This document shows positions 36,222-45,248 of a stretch of 64,000 nt of DNA, in pieces. The stretch spans positions 1 through 64,000 of the forward strand of contig NZ_NPJI01000029.1 in the NCBI RefSeq assembly GCF_002251435.1, read 5' to 3'. Source of the stretch: Prevotella sp. P2-180. Lineage in GTDB: Bacteria > Bacteroidota > Bacteroidia > Bacteroidales > Bacteroidaceae. Position 1 is the stretch's first letter; every line of letters starts with the position of its first letter. The notes beneath the pieces were generated by a model. That model saw nothing but the letters and a program-made list of their open reading frames with translations, was not told the DNA's origin and made no database searches. Both the position numbers and the translations under genes were made by a program.

Positions 36222-37421
36222 TTATAATTCAAACTTTCCGCTTACGTGAAGCATAGAGAGGAAGTATACCATGCCTTCATAGTAGCGGTATTTGCCTGTT
36301 GGGGGCTCTGCGTCCCACAGGCGTTGTACTATCTCGCGTGCCAGACATTGATGTTCTGGGGTGGAGTGGGCGAGTGCGAATGCTGCCACGGCGTTAGCTC
36401 CTGCCATGCCTCGTGAGTAGTCGCCAAAGGCTTTCTTGCCGTCAAGAGTGAAATGGGCGTGCTTATAGCCGTCGGCTTTGAAGGTTGCTAACAGTCGAGC
36501 CATCGTCTCTGTCTGGCGTTTCTTGTCTTTGCCGCAGAGGTAGTAGTCCATTCCTACGTTCATGGCGCAGCGTATTGCGTCGTACATATATATAGATGTG
36601 TCGTAAGCTGCGTGTGGCCATCGGTAGGCTGTTCCGTCGTAGTTGCTGTAGTCAGGATAGAGGCCTGTGACGGGGTCGGCAGAGTCTATGAGATGGTTTC
36701 GTGCCGCCTTGGCTGCCTTTTTCCAAAACTTACGGTCTTTCTCTGCCACCTTCGCCCAATAGTCGAGGAAGGCAGGCAGTTGGTATGAGGGGTCTGTGAA
36801 GCCATGCCCGGCATGGTCTGGCACGAAAGTGACGAGGCAGTTGTCGCGATTGTAGAGGTTGTATACGCCGGTTTTTGTGCCGTCGTTGTCCATAGTTCGC
36901 TGTAGTATCTCGTTAGCCTCTTTTGCATATCGTGGCTCGTTCCATTTTTTTGCCGCCACAAACAATGCGGTGGCGTAGTATATCTCGCCGTCGGAGGCGT
37001 TGCTGCCTCCAAACTTTGTGCCGTCGGTGTGGCATTGCCAGCAGAAGAATCCGTCCCATGGCGATTCTTTTGGGTAAGCCATGTGTCGTTTCGACCATTC
37101 CCAGAGTTTGTCAAACTCCTCCCTGTGTCCCAGTTGTACGCTAATCATCATACCGTATGACATGCCTTCTGTGCGCACGTCGTTGCTACCAGTATCCATT
37201 ACGAATGCCAGACCGTCTGGTGAGTTGTAGTACACAGTTTTCTGTCCGTCGGCTTCATATAGGCTCAAGTCACCAGGAGTGAAGAAGTGCCCCCAGATGT
37301 TTTCAATTTTTCTGTCCACTTCCGCGTCGGTTTTCCCAAGCAGAGTCTTGAACAGATTTTCAGCGTTGGCGGTTGTTGTTGTAGCCGCCATAATTGCAAG
37401 TGTCAGCAATGTTTTTTTCAT
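36222..37421 (-). CDS. GH8 family glycoside hydrolase
   Basis: The start 37421 (MKKTLLTLAIMAATTTTANA, signal peptide) is chosen over a longer frame without signal features. The 399-residue enzyme shows GH8 (alpha/alpha)6 motifs: TEGMSYGMMISVQL with the likely acid Glu, SPWDGFFCWQCH, ASDGEIYYATALF with the general Asp, and DYSNYDGTAYRWPHAAYDTS. GH8 includes endoglucanases, chitosanases and reducing-end xylose-releasing exo-oligoxylanases; the sequence looks most like the last group. No cellulose-synthesis genes are nearby. It stands alone, 13 bp from ettA downstream. Confidence 0.85.
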   Translation of the reverse strand: MKKTLLTLAIMAATTTTANAENLFKTLLGKTDAEVDRKIENIWGHFFTPGDLSLYEADGQKTVYYNSPDGLAFVMDTGSNDVRTEGMSYGMMISVQLGHREEFDKLWEWSKRHMAYPKESPWDGFFCWQCHTDGTKFGGSNASDGEIYYATALFVAAKKWNEPRYAKEANEILQRTMDNDGTKTGVYNLYNRDNCLVTFVPDHAGHGFTDPSYQLPAFLDYWAKVAEKDRKFWKKAAKAARNHLIDSADPVTGLYPDYSNYDGTAYRWPHAAYDTSIYMYDAIRCAMNVGMDYYLCGKDKKRQTETMARLLATFKADGYKHAHFTLDGKKAFGDYSRGMAGANAVAAFALAHSTPEHQCLAREIVQRLWDAEPPTGKYRYYEGMVYFLSMLHVSGKFEL

Positions 37422-37445
37422 ATCAACAATAATAATTTGGTAATA

Positions 37446-37463
37446 GTAACTTTGCAAAGTTAC
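37446..37463. promoter_or_regulatory. Palindromic promoter core of GH8 gene
   Basis: GTAACTTTGCAAAGTTAC is a perfect 18-bp palindrome, so TAACTTTG is present on both strands. On the minus strand it lies about 33 bp before GH8 with ATTG 19 bp further upstream (37482-37485). Confidence 0.55.
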
Positions 37464-37571
37464 GTAAATAATGTCAAATAACAATGAAAAACCCATATTT
37501 TTTGACTTTTATTTTGTTCTTCCCCCAATAATCATTACCTTTGTAGGCAGAAAATTGCAATTTTTTAAAAT

Positions 37572-38729
37572 ATGAACATCAGAAAGCTATTATCTGCGAC
37601 TGCCATCGTGGCAGTTGCACTTGCCTTTGCGGCATGCCAAGAGAAGAAGTTTCATGTGGAGGGTTCTATTGCCAATGCGAAGGACTCTACGCTCTATTTC
37701 GAGAATATGAGTCTTCAGGGACCTGTTACGGTCGACTCTGTGAAGCTCGACGAGGATGGGGCGTTCAGTTTTTCAGACAAATGTCCTGAGGCTCCCGAGT
37801 TCTATCGCCTGCGTATTGCAGGGCAGATAATCAATGTGTCAATAGACTCTACAGAGACAGTGAGCGTGAAGGCTTCCATGCCCGATATGGCAAAAAACTA
37901 CCAGGTGAGTGGTTCGGAGCAGTGTGCAAAGATCCGTACTCTTGCGCTGAAGCAGATTGAACTTCAAAACCGAGCTATCGCCATTGAGCGCGACATGACC
38001 ATTGGCACTCAGGCTGCCGCAGACAGCATTAACAAGTTAATGAATGCATATAAAGAGGAGGTAAAGCGCGACTTCATATTCCAAGAGCCGAAGGCGGCAT
38101 CGTCATATTTTGCCTTGTTTCAGGCCATAGGACCGTACTTGCTTTTCAACCCGCGTACAAACAAGGCCGACATAAAGGTGTTTGCTGCCGTTGCCACCAG
38201 TTGGGACACTTTCTATCCAGGGGCTGAACGTGGTGAGAACCTGCACAACATTGCCATTGAGGGAATGAAGAATGAGCGTATCGTGGCGGCTGAGCAGAAT
38301 GCCACGATCGACGCAAGCAAGGTGACGGAAGCTGGCATCATTGACATAAAGTTGCGCGACAACAAGGGAGTGGAGCGTTCGCTGACGGCACTGAAGGGAA
38401 AGGTGGTATTGCTCGATTTCCACGTGTTTGCCATGGAGGAGTCGCCAAAGCGCATACTCATGCTTCGCGAACTATATAACAAATATCATGCTCAAGGTTT
38501 TGAAATCTATCAGGTATCGCTTGATACCGACGAGCATTTCTGGAAGCAGCAGACTTCGGCTCTGCCGTGGATCAGTGTTATCGATCCGTCGAGTGTGAAT
38601 TCCCAGACTCTTGTGCTTTACAATGTTCAGTCAGTGCCCGACTTTTTCATCATCGACCGCACCAACACGCTTGTGAAGCGTGCCTCTGGTGTAAAGGACC
38701 TGGATGCGGAAATTGGAGCGCTGATGTGA
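37572..38729 (+). CDS. DUF4369/thioredoxin-like lipoprotein without active-site cysteines
   Basis: The 385-residue protein has a lipoprotein signal (AFAAC, Cys near 21), an N-terminal DUF4369 beta domain (about 28-120), a helical linker and a C-terminal thioredoxin/AhpC-like domain (about 265-385). The place of the WCxxC motif reads LLDFHVFAMEESPKRILML, with no Cys at all, so it cannot act as a thiol oxidoreductase. The rest of the fold (YNKYHAQGFEIYQVSLD; SVPDFFIIDRT) is intact. It may bind a ligand or partner in the envelope. Converges on the M16 gene with 5 bp between stops. Confidence 0.85.
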   Translation: MNIRKLLSATAIVAVALAFAACQEKKFHVEGSIANAKDSTLYFENMSLQGPVTVDSVKLDEDGAFSFSDKCPEAPEFYRLRIAGQIINVSIDSTETVSVKASMPDMAKNYQVSGSEQCAKIRTLALKQIELQNRAIAIERDMTIGTQAAADSINKLMNAYKEEVKRDFIFQEPKAASSYFALFQAIGPYLLFNPRTNKADIKVFAAVATSWDTFYPGAERGENLHNIAIEGMKNERIVAAEQNATIDASKVTEAGIIDIKLRDNKGVERSLTALKGKVVLLDFHVFAMEESPKRILMLRELYNKYHAQGFEIYQVSLDTDEHFWKQQTSALPWISVIDPSSVNSQTLVLYNVQSVPDFFIIDRTNTLVKRASGVKDLDAEIGALM

Positions 38730-38734
38730 TTTCC

Positions 38735-39967
38735 TCATTTAATTACCAACCTCGTAAGTAGCTCGGGATCAAATATATCTTGGGCTACTTTTTGTATTTG
38801 ACTGGCTGTGAGAGCGTCGATACGTTTGAAGAGGGAGGTGATGTCTTTCTCACGACCATAGTGGAGAAAGCACCGGCCGAAATCGATGGCAAAGCTCTCT
38901 CGGTTGTCGCACGCTACGGCTATCTGTCCCTTAATCTGCCGCTTGGCGGCATTCAGTTGGGTCGTGGTCAGTGGCTTGTCTATCACACGCTGTAACTCTT
39001 TCGTCACCAGTCTTTCGCACTTTTCCACGTCGTGAGGGTCACAACCGAAATATACGCACCACACGCCCGTGTCGCTATAGCTTGTCATAGAGCTTTCCAC
39101 GGTGTAGACAAGGCCATTGCGTTCGCGAAGCGACATGTTTAGACGTGCGTTCATGGCTGGCCCGCCGAGAATGTTGTTGAGCAGATATAGAGCCATACGT
39201 CGGTCGTCGTGAACGCTATAGGCGCGGTTGCCTATCATCACGTGGGCTTGATGTGTGCCTTTGGTTATCACTCTTTTCTGCATGCGATAAGGAGGCAGGG
39301 TAGAGGATGTGGATGTAAGACCCATTACGGGTTGCGAACCAGGCAAATCCCTTGTTGCACGTTTCAGGAGGTTAACAAGACGTCTGAAGTCTACATCGCC
39401 GTAAGCGAAGAATACGGCATTCTCCGGCTTGTAGTATCTGCTTGTGAATGCCTTTGCCGTTTCTGTCGTGTATTTTCTCAGCTTGCTTGCTTCTCCGAGC
39501 ACGTTGTGCCCTAAGGGATGTCCCTCGAAGAGCATGTTCTCAAATATGTCGTAGATGAGTTCTGCCGGCGAGTCGTTATAGCTCTCTATTTCGTCGCATA
39601 TCACCTCAATCTCCTTGTCGATTTCTGCTTGTGGATAGAGACTGTGGAAAACGATGTCAGACAGCAGGTCTACGGCCTTTGCCGTATGGTCTTTGAGTAT
39701 GGCGGAATAATATACGGTGTCTTCCTTGTTGGTGAAGGCATTTATGTCTCCTCCGAATGTTTCAAGGCCATTGATGATGTGCCATGCGCGCCTGCGTTCT
39801 GTACCTTTGAATGTAGTGTGTTCGCAAAAATGGGCCACGCCCTCTTCTCCATCAAGTTCGTTGCGTGTTCCGGCATTGATGCCGAAACCGCAATAAACCA
39901 CTGGTGAAGAGGATGGTAAGTGGATGATGCGCAGCCCGTTAGATAATGTTGCAGTGTTGTATTCCAC
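38735..39967 (-). CDS. M16 family metallopeptidase
   Basis: The 410-residue protein has the inverted zinc motif HFCEH (HxxEH, near 47-51) and the third ligand Glu in the downstream EIEVICDEIESY region (near 120-131), then the C-terminal M16 half (about 205-410). No signal peptide, so it is probably cytosolic. M16 enzymes process or degrade peptides. It begins 4 bp after the flavodiiron gene, so the two are cotranscribed. Confidence 0.92.
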   Translation of the reverse strand: MEYNTATLSNGLRIIHLPSSSPVVYCGFGINAGTRNELDGEEGVAHFCEHTTFKGTERRRAWHIINGLETFGGDINAFTNKEDTVYYSAILKDHTAKAVDLLSDIVFHSLYPQAEIDKEIEVICDEIESYNDSPAELIYDIFENMLFEGHPLGHNVLGEASKLRKYTTETAKAFTSRYYKPENAVFFAYGDVDFRRLVNLLKRATRDLPGSQPVMGLTSTSSTLPPYRMQKRVITKGTHQAHVMIGNRAYSVHDDRRMALYLLNNILGGPAMNARLNMSLRERNGLVYTVESSMTSYSDTGVWCVYFGCDPHDVEKCERLVTKELQRVIDKPLTTTQLNAAKRQIKGQIAVACDNRESFAIDFGRCFLHYGREKDITSLFKRIDALTASQIQKVAQDIFDPELLTRLVIK

Positions 39968-39971
39968 TTTT

Positions 39972-41156
39972 TTACTCCTCTGTTATAGCTTTAGCCATGC
40001 TTCGTCCGAGTTCTTCGCATTGCTTGTAAGTCTCTTCGTTGAGGCTTTGGCAGATGTCTACGGGTGTGCCCACTGGTGTGAAATGCAGTCGTGTGTCGTT
40101 CCATTCCTGTATTTTTGCAACAGCCTTGCTTGCCCAACCATAGCTGCCAAACCATCCGAGATAGTGGTTTTTGATATCCTTGTTTGACAGTTCTGCCAGC
40201 AGCACGTCCATCTCGTGGTAAAGCCCGGCGTTGTAGGTTGGTGCCCCAACGATGAGTGCGTTGTATCGGAACACGTCGCGTATGATGTAAGAATGGTGGG
40301 TTTTCGACACGTTATACATCACGATGTTCTTTACTCCAGCCTCTGATGCTGCGCGAGCGATGACTTCAGCTGCACGTTCGGTGTTGCCATACATAGTGCC
40401 GTAGCAAATCACCAGTCCCGGTTCGGTTTTGTAAAGCGACATGGAGTTGTAGAGGTCTATCACTTTGCTGATGTGTTCGTGCCATACTGGTCCGTGTGTA
40501 GAACAGATGTAGTCGAGTTTCACATTGGCAAGTTTCTTTAGCGCGTTTTGAACAGGCGTGCCGTACTTTCCCACAATGTTTGAGTAGTAGCGTACCATCT
40601 CGAGCCAGAATGTGTCGCAATTGATTTGCGAGTCGATAATACCTCCGTTGAGAGCTCCGAAGCATCCGAAGGCGTCGCCAGAGAATAGTACGTTTGATGT
40701 GGTGTCGAGTGTTACCATTGTCTCGGGCCAGTGCACCATAGGTGTGAGTACAAACTGCAGTGTGTGTTGTCCGAGGCAGAGCGTGTCGCCGTTTTTCACT
40801 TCGAGCGTGTTCTTGTCTATGCCGTAGAAGCCTTTCATCATGCAGAAGGTCTTTTTGTTGCCCACGATGGTGATGTCGGGATAGTACTTGCGTATGAGTT
40901 CTATTGCTCCGCTATGGTCGGGTTCCATATGGTTTATTACGAGATAGTCAATCTTTCGGTCGCCAATTACTTCCTGAATATTTTTGATGTAGGGAATAAA
41001 GAAATCAACCTCAACAGTGTCTATGAGACAGATTTTCTCATCGTCGATGATGTAAGAGTTGTATGACACTCCGTTTGGCAATGGCCAAAGACCCTCAAAC
41101 AGGTTTTTGTTGCGGTCGTTTACGCCAACATAATGAATCTTGTTTGTAATTTCCAT
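39972..41156 (-). CDS. Flavodiiron protein (FprA type)
   Basis: The 394-residue protein joins a metallo-beta-lactamase-like diiron domain (1-245; ligands in HMEPDHSG near 81-88, VHWPET, SGDAFG and STHGPVWH) to a C-terminal flavodoxin domain (about 253-394; CYGTMYGNTERAAEV binds FMN). It reduces O2 to water or NO to N2O in the cytoplasm, protecting an anaerobe. It is the first gene of a pair with the M16 peptidase. Confidence 0.95.
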   Translation of the reverse strand: MEITNKIHYVGVNDRNKNLFEGLWPLPNGVSYNSYIIDDEKICLIDTVEVDFFIPYIKNIQEVIGDRKIDYLVINHMEPDHSGAIELIRKYYPDITIVGNKKTFCMMKGFYGIDKNTLEVKNGDTLCLGQHTLQFVLTPMVHWPETMVTLDTTSNVLFSGDAFGCFGALNGGIIDSQINCDTFWLEMVRYYSNIVGKYGTPVQNALKKLANVKLDYICSTHGPVWHEHISKVIDLYNSMSLYKTEPGLVICYGTMYGNTERAAEVIARAASEAGVKNIVMYNVSKTHHSYIIRDVFRYNALIVGAPTYNAGLYHEMDVLLAELSNKDIKNHYLGWFGSYGWASKAVAKIQEWNDTRLHFTPVGTPVDICQSLNEETYKQCEELGRSMAKAITEE

Positions 41157-41212
41157 CTTTGTTGTATTTATTTTGTATTGTCTTTATATCTTGCATTAAG
41201 TTTCTATTGTGT

Positions 41213-42124
41213 TCAGCTCCTTACACCTTCTATATAGTTATAAATGCTTTTGCAGCATTCGCCGGCAAATTGTTGAGCCGAGGCGATGAGCTTGTCCCAA
41301 AGTGCCTCTGGCATACCGTAGGCAATCTGTTGCTTTGTAACATTGTTTTTGATCATTCCGTATACTAAGCCTGCGTTGAAGTTGTCGCCTGCTCCAATGG
41401 TGCTTACTGTTTCCATCCTTTCCACCAGATAACTCTTGCTTATGCCGTTGGCTCTAAGTTCCACAGACTTTGCTCCTTGTGTGAGAATGAAGTTGCGTGT
41501 GTAGAAAGAGATGTCGTTACGGTATATCTTGTCGGCATCGCTATGTCCGAATAGCACCTCGAAGTCGTCTACGCTGCCACGCACAATGTCGCAGTATTCA
41601 AGATTCTCAAGCAAGTTGGCTCTGATTTTTATAACGTCGTTGCGGTGGGAGGCACGGTAGTTTACGTCGTAGTAGATTATGGCGCCATGGCTTTTTGCAT
41701 AGTCGAGAAAAGCGGCTACCTGACTTCGTATAACCGGATTGACTGCATAGAAGGAGCCGAACATAACAATGTCGTCATTGTTGATTTCCGGATAAGAGAA
41801 ATCAAGATTGTCGTGAGGGTGATCTTTATAAAAGATGTATTCAGCATCGTTGTTGTCGTCAAGGAATGCCAGTGATAATGGCGACTTGCTGTCTTTGTGT
41901 ACGCAGACGTTAGATGCGTCTACTCCATTTTCCTCTAAGAAACTTATGATGCGGCGGCCTATCCGGTCGTTGCCGGTTTCGCTTATGAATGTAGTTTTCA
42001 CGCCAGAGCGTCCCAGTGATATCAGTCCGTTGAACACGGAACCGCCAGGTACCGCATTTATTGGTGTGTCGCCTTTGAAAATAATGTCGAGAACTGTTTC
42101 TCCTATACCAATTACTTTGCGCAT
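41213..42124 (-). CDS. PfkB family carbohydrate kinase (fructokinase-like)
   Basis: The 303-residue protein has the ribokinase fold with PGGSVFNGLISLGRSG (near 25-40) and the C-terminal PfkB signature TIGAGDNFNAGLVYG (near 242-256; Asp is the catalytic base). It phosphorylates a sugar, most likely fructose, in the cytoplasm; the exact sugar cannot be read from sequence. A -7 box TAATTTTG is seen on the minus strand at 42152-42159. Confidence 0.9.
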   Translation of the reverse strand: MRKVIGIGETVLDIIFKGDTPINAVPGGSVFNGLISLGRSGVKTTFISETGNDRIGRRIISFLEENGVDASNVCVHKDSKSPLSLAFLDDNNDAEYIFYKDHPHDNLDFSYPEINNDDIVMFGSFYAVNPVIRSQVAAFLDYAKSHGAIIYYDVNYRASHRNDVIKIRANLLENLEYCDIVRGSVDDFEVLFGHSDADKIYRNDISFYTRNFILTQGAKSVELRANGISKSYLVERMETVSTIGAGDNFNAGLVYGMIKNNVTKQQIAYGMPEALWDKLIASAQQFAGECCKSIYNYIEGVRS

Positions 42125-42215
42125 TTGTCGTATATATACTATTTATGTGTGCAAAATTACACATTATTATATATTTGTAGTTACCCTGTTGTTTTTTTTT
42201 GTGGATACGAAAGGC

Positions 42216-42749
42216 TTATTTAACGCAATTTAACCTTACTTCCTCCAAATTCGTAGCCACTTTGATATGTTCTCTCCATTGTCCTCTTATCATCCCCTTT
42301 TCGGTAAGGTCGTCAAGCATGGCTATCATGCTATCCCAAAAACCATTGATATTATAAAGCACCAAAGGCTTGTTGTGGTAGCCTATGGTGGCAGACGCCA
42401 CAACGGTGAATATTTCATCGAGAGTGCCAATTCCTCCAGGCAGGGCGACAAACACGTCGCTCTGCAGCATTAGAAGCTGCTTGCGGTCGGTAAGGTCGGA
42501 ACATGGTATATGCACATCGAGCCATGAGCTCACTTTTCCGCGTTCTTCCACCTTTGTAGGCACCACACCTATGGTCATGCCCTTATTGGATTTTGCGGCT
42601 TTTGACACACATTCCATCAATCCCATATTGCATCCGCCGAACACGATGACGTGTCCGTTCTGTGCTGCCCACTGTCCTAGCTCTTCTGTTCTTTTGAAGT
42701 ACTCTGCATCGATATTGTCGTTTGCAGAACAAAAAATACCTATTTTCAT
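42216..42749 (-). CDS. LOG family protein (nucleotide 5'-monophosphate phosphoribohydrolase)
   Basis: The start 42749 (MKIGIFCSANDN) gives 177 residues and the standard Rossmann opening; the longer frame would add 25 unlikely residues. Family motifs are present: GGCNMGLM (near 40) and PGGIGTLDEIF (PGGxGTxxE, near 104). LOG proteins cleave cytokinin-like or other nucleotide monophosphates. The -7 box TACTTTTG (42754-42761 on the minus strand) is only 4 bp from the ATG, so the message may lack a leader. Confidence 0.9.
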   Translation of the reverse strand: MKIGIFCSANDNIDAEYFKRTEELGQWAAQNGHVIVFGGCNMGLMECVSKAAKSNKGMTIGVVPTKVEERGKVSSWLDVHIPCSDLTDRKQLLMLQSDVFVALPGGIGTLDEIFTVVASATIGYHNKPLVLYNINGFWDSMIAMLDDLTEKGMIRGQWREHIKVATNLEEVRLNCVK

Positions 42750-42833
42750 GCTGCAAAAGTAATAAAAAAGATAACAAAAATGCCAAATAATAGCATAATT
42801 AACATTTTGTTCCCCAAAATTCACAATAATTTG

Positions 42834-42864
42834 CTTGTCGTTTAAAAAAAAATGACTAACTTTG
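42834..42864 (+). promoter_or_regulatory. Promoter of the small RNA
   Basis: CTTG (42834-42837) and TAACTTTG (42857-42864) are 19 bp apart. No ORF follows before the terminator at 43023-43059. Confidence 0.65.
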
Positions 42865-42869
42865 CAGCG

Positions 42870-43059
42870 TCATTTTGATAACAGTTCATTGAAAAGTAGA
42901 AATTAAGTATTACCTCTTTGGAGGTTTACGATTATGTAGTAATTAAAGGTTACATTGGTTTAGATTTTTTTGGTAAGCAGAAAGAATTAGTGATTTAAGG
43001 TTAGTTATTTTAGGTAATGAACTAAGCCCTCGTCGTGAGACGGGGGCTTATTTTTTTTT
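42870..43059 (+). ncRNA. Candidate small RNA, about 190 nt, possibly 6S-like
   Basis: A consensus promoter and a strong terminator bracket about 190 nt with no reading frame. AGTTCATT near the 5' end (42883-42890) pairs with AATGAACT (43017-43024) as a closing stem, and an internal hairpin ACCTCTTTGGAGGT lies near 42914-42927. Length and the closed rod with interior bulges are like 6S RNA, the RNA-polymerase regulator, but I cannot establish the match without a covariance model. Confidence 0.5.
43023..43059 (+). terminator. Rho-independent terminator
   Basis: TAAGCCC-TCGTC (43023-43034) pairs with GACGG-GGGCTTA (43039-43050) around GTGA, followed by nine T. It ends the small RNA and faces the MATE gene end. 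Confidence 0.9.
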
Positions 43060-43066
43060 CGGCTTT

Positions 43067-44371
43067 TTAATAGCTCTTGAGACGATAACGCTTGAACAGA
43101 AGTGTCTGTACTATTCCTCTTGCCACGAGGTAGAATGTCAGGGCAAGCCAAAGAGCATGGTTTTCAAGCATGGGGAACAGTAGCGTGTATGTGGCGAAAA
43201 ATACTATTGCTCCTGCAAATGTAGAGGCAAGCATGCCTCGCGTGGCTGTCATGCCAATATAAAGTCCGTCCCAATAGAATGCTCCCATGCCAGATAGGGG
43301 AATGGCTACTGCCCAAAGCATATACTCTTTTGATGCCGACACCACATCAGGCTCGTCGGTAAGAAGGCGGAGGAATGGCCTGCCGCCAAAGAGATATACT
43401 AAGGTGTATAATGCCGTAAGCAGCAATGCCCAGACGAAGAGTCTTCTTACTATGTCGTCGAATGCCCTTACATTTCCTGCGCCATAGTATTTTCCGCCTA
43501 TGGCTTCACCTGCATAGGCAAATCCGTCCATTACGTATGAATAAAGTGTGAAAAGTTGAAAAAGTAGCGTATTCACCGATAATATCACTGCTCCCTGCTT
43601 AGCTCCGGCAGCAGTGAAAAACAGGTTTACAGCCACAAGAAACACAGTGCGAAGGAATATGTCGCGGTTAACCGTAAAAAATCTCATCATGGCTTTTGTG
43701 TCTCTCATGGCTTTTACAGATATGTATCGCATCAGTCTGCCGTATCTGTTGCAAAGCATTACTAAAGCTAAGGCAAATCCAGCATACTGTGCCACAAGGG
43801 TGCCTATGGCCACACCTTCCACTTTCATACCGAAAACGCTTACGAGAGTTATGCTTGCAGCGATGTTTATAATGTTCTGTACTATAGAGATGACCATGGG
43901 AGTGCGAGTGTTCTGCATGCCTATATACCAACCAGTCAGACTGTAAAGGCCTAATACAGCCGGTGCTCCCCAAATGCAGATGTCGAAATATGCGCTTGTG
44001 TATGCCTTGATGTCATCAGTGGGTTGCATGGCTGCCATGGCTGCAAACTTTACAACGGGCTGAGCTAAAACGAATAGTATGCCCACGCCCACTCCCAACG
44101 CCATTGCGCGGACGAGCATGTCTACTGCCTCGTCGAGCCTTCTACGACCGTATGCCTGCGAGGTCATGCCGCTGGTGCCCATCCTCAGAAATCCGAATAT
44201 CCAGTATATCACATTGAATATCATGCTGCCCACTGCTATTGCACCAATATATGCCGCACTTCCCATGTGTCCCACGATAGTCACGTCAACAAGCCCTAAC
44301 AGTGGCACTGTGATGTTTGATACTATCGATGGAATGGCGATTTTCAGTATGTCTTTGTCCTTTTCGCTCAT
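43067..44371 (-). CDS. MATE family efflux transporter
   Basis: The 434-residue membrane protein has 12 predicted helices in two similar halves, typical of DinF/NorM-type MATE pumps (start SEKDKDILKIAIPSIVSNI, VDVTIVGHMGSAAYIGAIAVG near 27). It exports cationic compounds or metabolites with H+ or Na+; substrate unknown. It has its own promoter. Confidence 0.92.
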   Translation of the reverse strand: MSEKDKDILKIAIPSIVSNITVPLLGLVDVTIVGHMGSAAYIGAIAVGSMIFNVIYWIFGFLRMGTSGMTSQAYGRRRLDEAVDMLVRAMALGVGVGILFVLAQPVVKFAAMAAMQPTDDIKAYTSAYFDICIWGAPAVLGLYSLTGWYIGMQNTRTPMVISIVQNIINIAASITLVSVFGMKVEGVAIGTLVAQYAGFALALVMLCNRYGRLMRYISVKAMRDTKAMMRFFTVNRDIFLRTVFLVAVNLFFTAAGAKQGAVILSVNTLLFQLFTLYSYVMDGFAYAGEAIGGKYYGAGNVRAFDDIVRRLFVWALLLTALYTLVYLFGGRPFLRLLTDEPDVVSASKEYMLWAVAIPLSGMGAFYWDGLYIGMTATRGMLASTFAGAIVFFATYTLLFPMLENHALWLALTFYLVARGIVQTLLFKRYRLKSY

Positions 44372-44394
44372 TTCTCTTGATTCTATTGTTTGTG

Positions 44395-44425
44395 CAAAGG
44401 TACATATAATATTTGGTAAAACAAA
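44395..44425 (-). promoter_or_regulatory. Promoter of MATE gene
   Basis: On the minus strand TTTG (44422-44425) and TACCTTTG (44395-44402) are separated by 19 bp, a full match to the consensus, 23 bp before the start codon. Confidence 0.75.
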
Positions 44426-44465
44426 AAAATATTGCCTTTGACTTCATTATTCTGATAATTATTAT

Positions 44466-44473
44466 TATCTTTG
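44466..44473 (+). promoter_or_regulatory. -7 box of M15 peptidase gene
   Basis: TATCTTTG followed by CAG, 28 bp before the ATG. A TTTG exists at 44437-44440 but with 25-bp spacing. Confidence 0.5.
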
Positions 44474-44501
44474 CAGAAAATTTGTTACTTACATTATTAA
44501 T

Positions 44502-45248
44502 ATGAGATATTCAACAATGTTTCTATCTGTTTTGATTAGTATGGCCACTTCTTTCGTTTCATGTACAATGGAAGACAATGGCAGTGGTAAAGAAACCTCG
44601 TGTCCAGAGCTTGTAGCATGGACAGCGGGAGCAACAGTGACTGACGATGAAATCGCTGATTTTGGTATTCAGCGATGCTTTGTGAGTGAACTTATTTCCG
44701 ACAGCGTGTTTCAGGTGATGAAGGGTAAGTCTTATAAGGATAATTGTACCGTTCCACGTGGCGACCTAAGATACGTAAAGGTGCTTCACCGCAACCTGAA
44801 AGGCGAGAACGTGCTTGGCGAACTGGTCTGCAATAAGGAGATAGCTTCCGATTTGCTCGACATCTTCCGTGAGCTTTACGATGCCCGCTATCCGATAGAA
44901 CGCATGGTGCTGATAGACAATTACAATGCAGAGGACGACCCATCGATGATTGCCAACAACTCCTCCTGCTTCAATTTCCGTTTTGTTGCCGGCACCACAA
45001 CGCTCTCAAACCACAGTATGGGCAAGGCCATCGACATCAATCCGCTCTATAATCCTTACGTGAAAAAGCGCGCAGACGGTAGTTATTATGTCAGTCCTGA
45101 AGAAGGTCGTCCCTACGCCGACAGGTCCAAGAATTTTGACTATAAGATAGATCACAACGACCTTTGCTACAAACTATTCAAAAAGCATGGTTTCACTTGG
45201 GGTGGCGACTGGATAAGCCTAAAAGACTACCAGCATTTTGAGAAGTAG
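44502..45248 (+). CDS. M15 family D-Ala-D-Ala carboxypeptidase-like lipoprotein
   Basis: The 248-residue protein has a lipoprotein signal (FVSC, Cys near 21) and an M15 zinc peptidase domain: SNHSMGKAIDINP (SxHxxGxAxD, near 168-180) and the last zinc His in DYQHFEK at the C-terminus, with GGDW before it. Relatives trim peptidoglycan stem peptides. It is a single gene; the same frame continues after its stop into an unrelated ATPase remnant. Confidence 0.9.
   Translation: MRYSTMFLSVLISMATSFVSCTMEDNGSGKETSCPELVAWTAGATVTDDEIADFGIQRCFVSELISDSVFQVMKGKSYKDNCTVPRGDLRYVKVLHRNLKGENVLGELVCNKEIASDLLDIFRELYDARYPIERMVLIDNYNAEDDPSMIANNSSCFNFRFVAGTTTLSNHSMGKAIDINPLYNPYVKKRADGSYYVSPEEGRPYADRSKNFDYKIDHNDLCYKLFKKHGFTWGGDWISLKDYQHFEK

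Noticed and set aside
36222..37421. Cellulose-synthesis GH8 (BcsZ)
   Set aside because: No bcs genes are near and the motifs look closer to exo-oligoxylanases.
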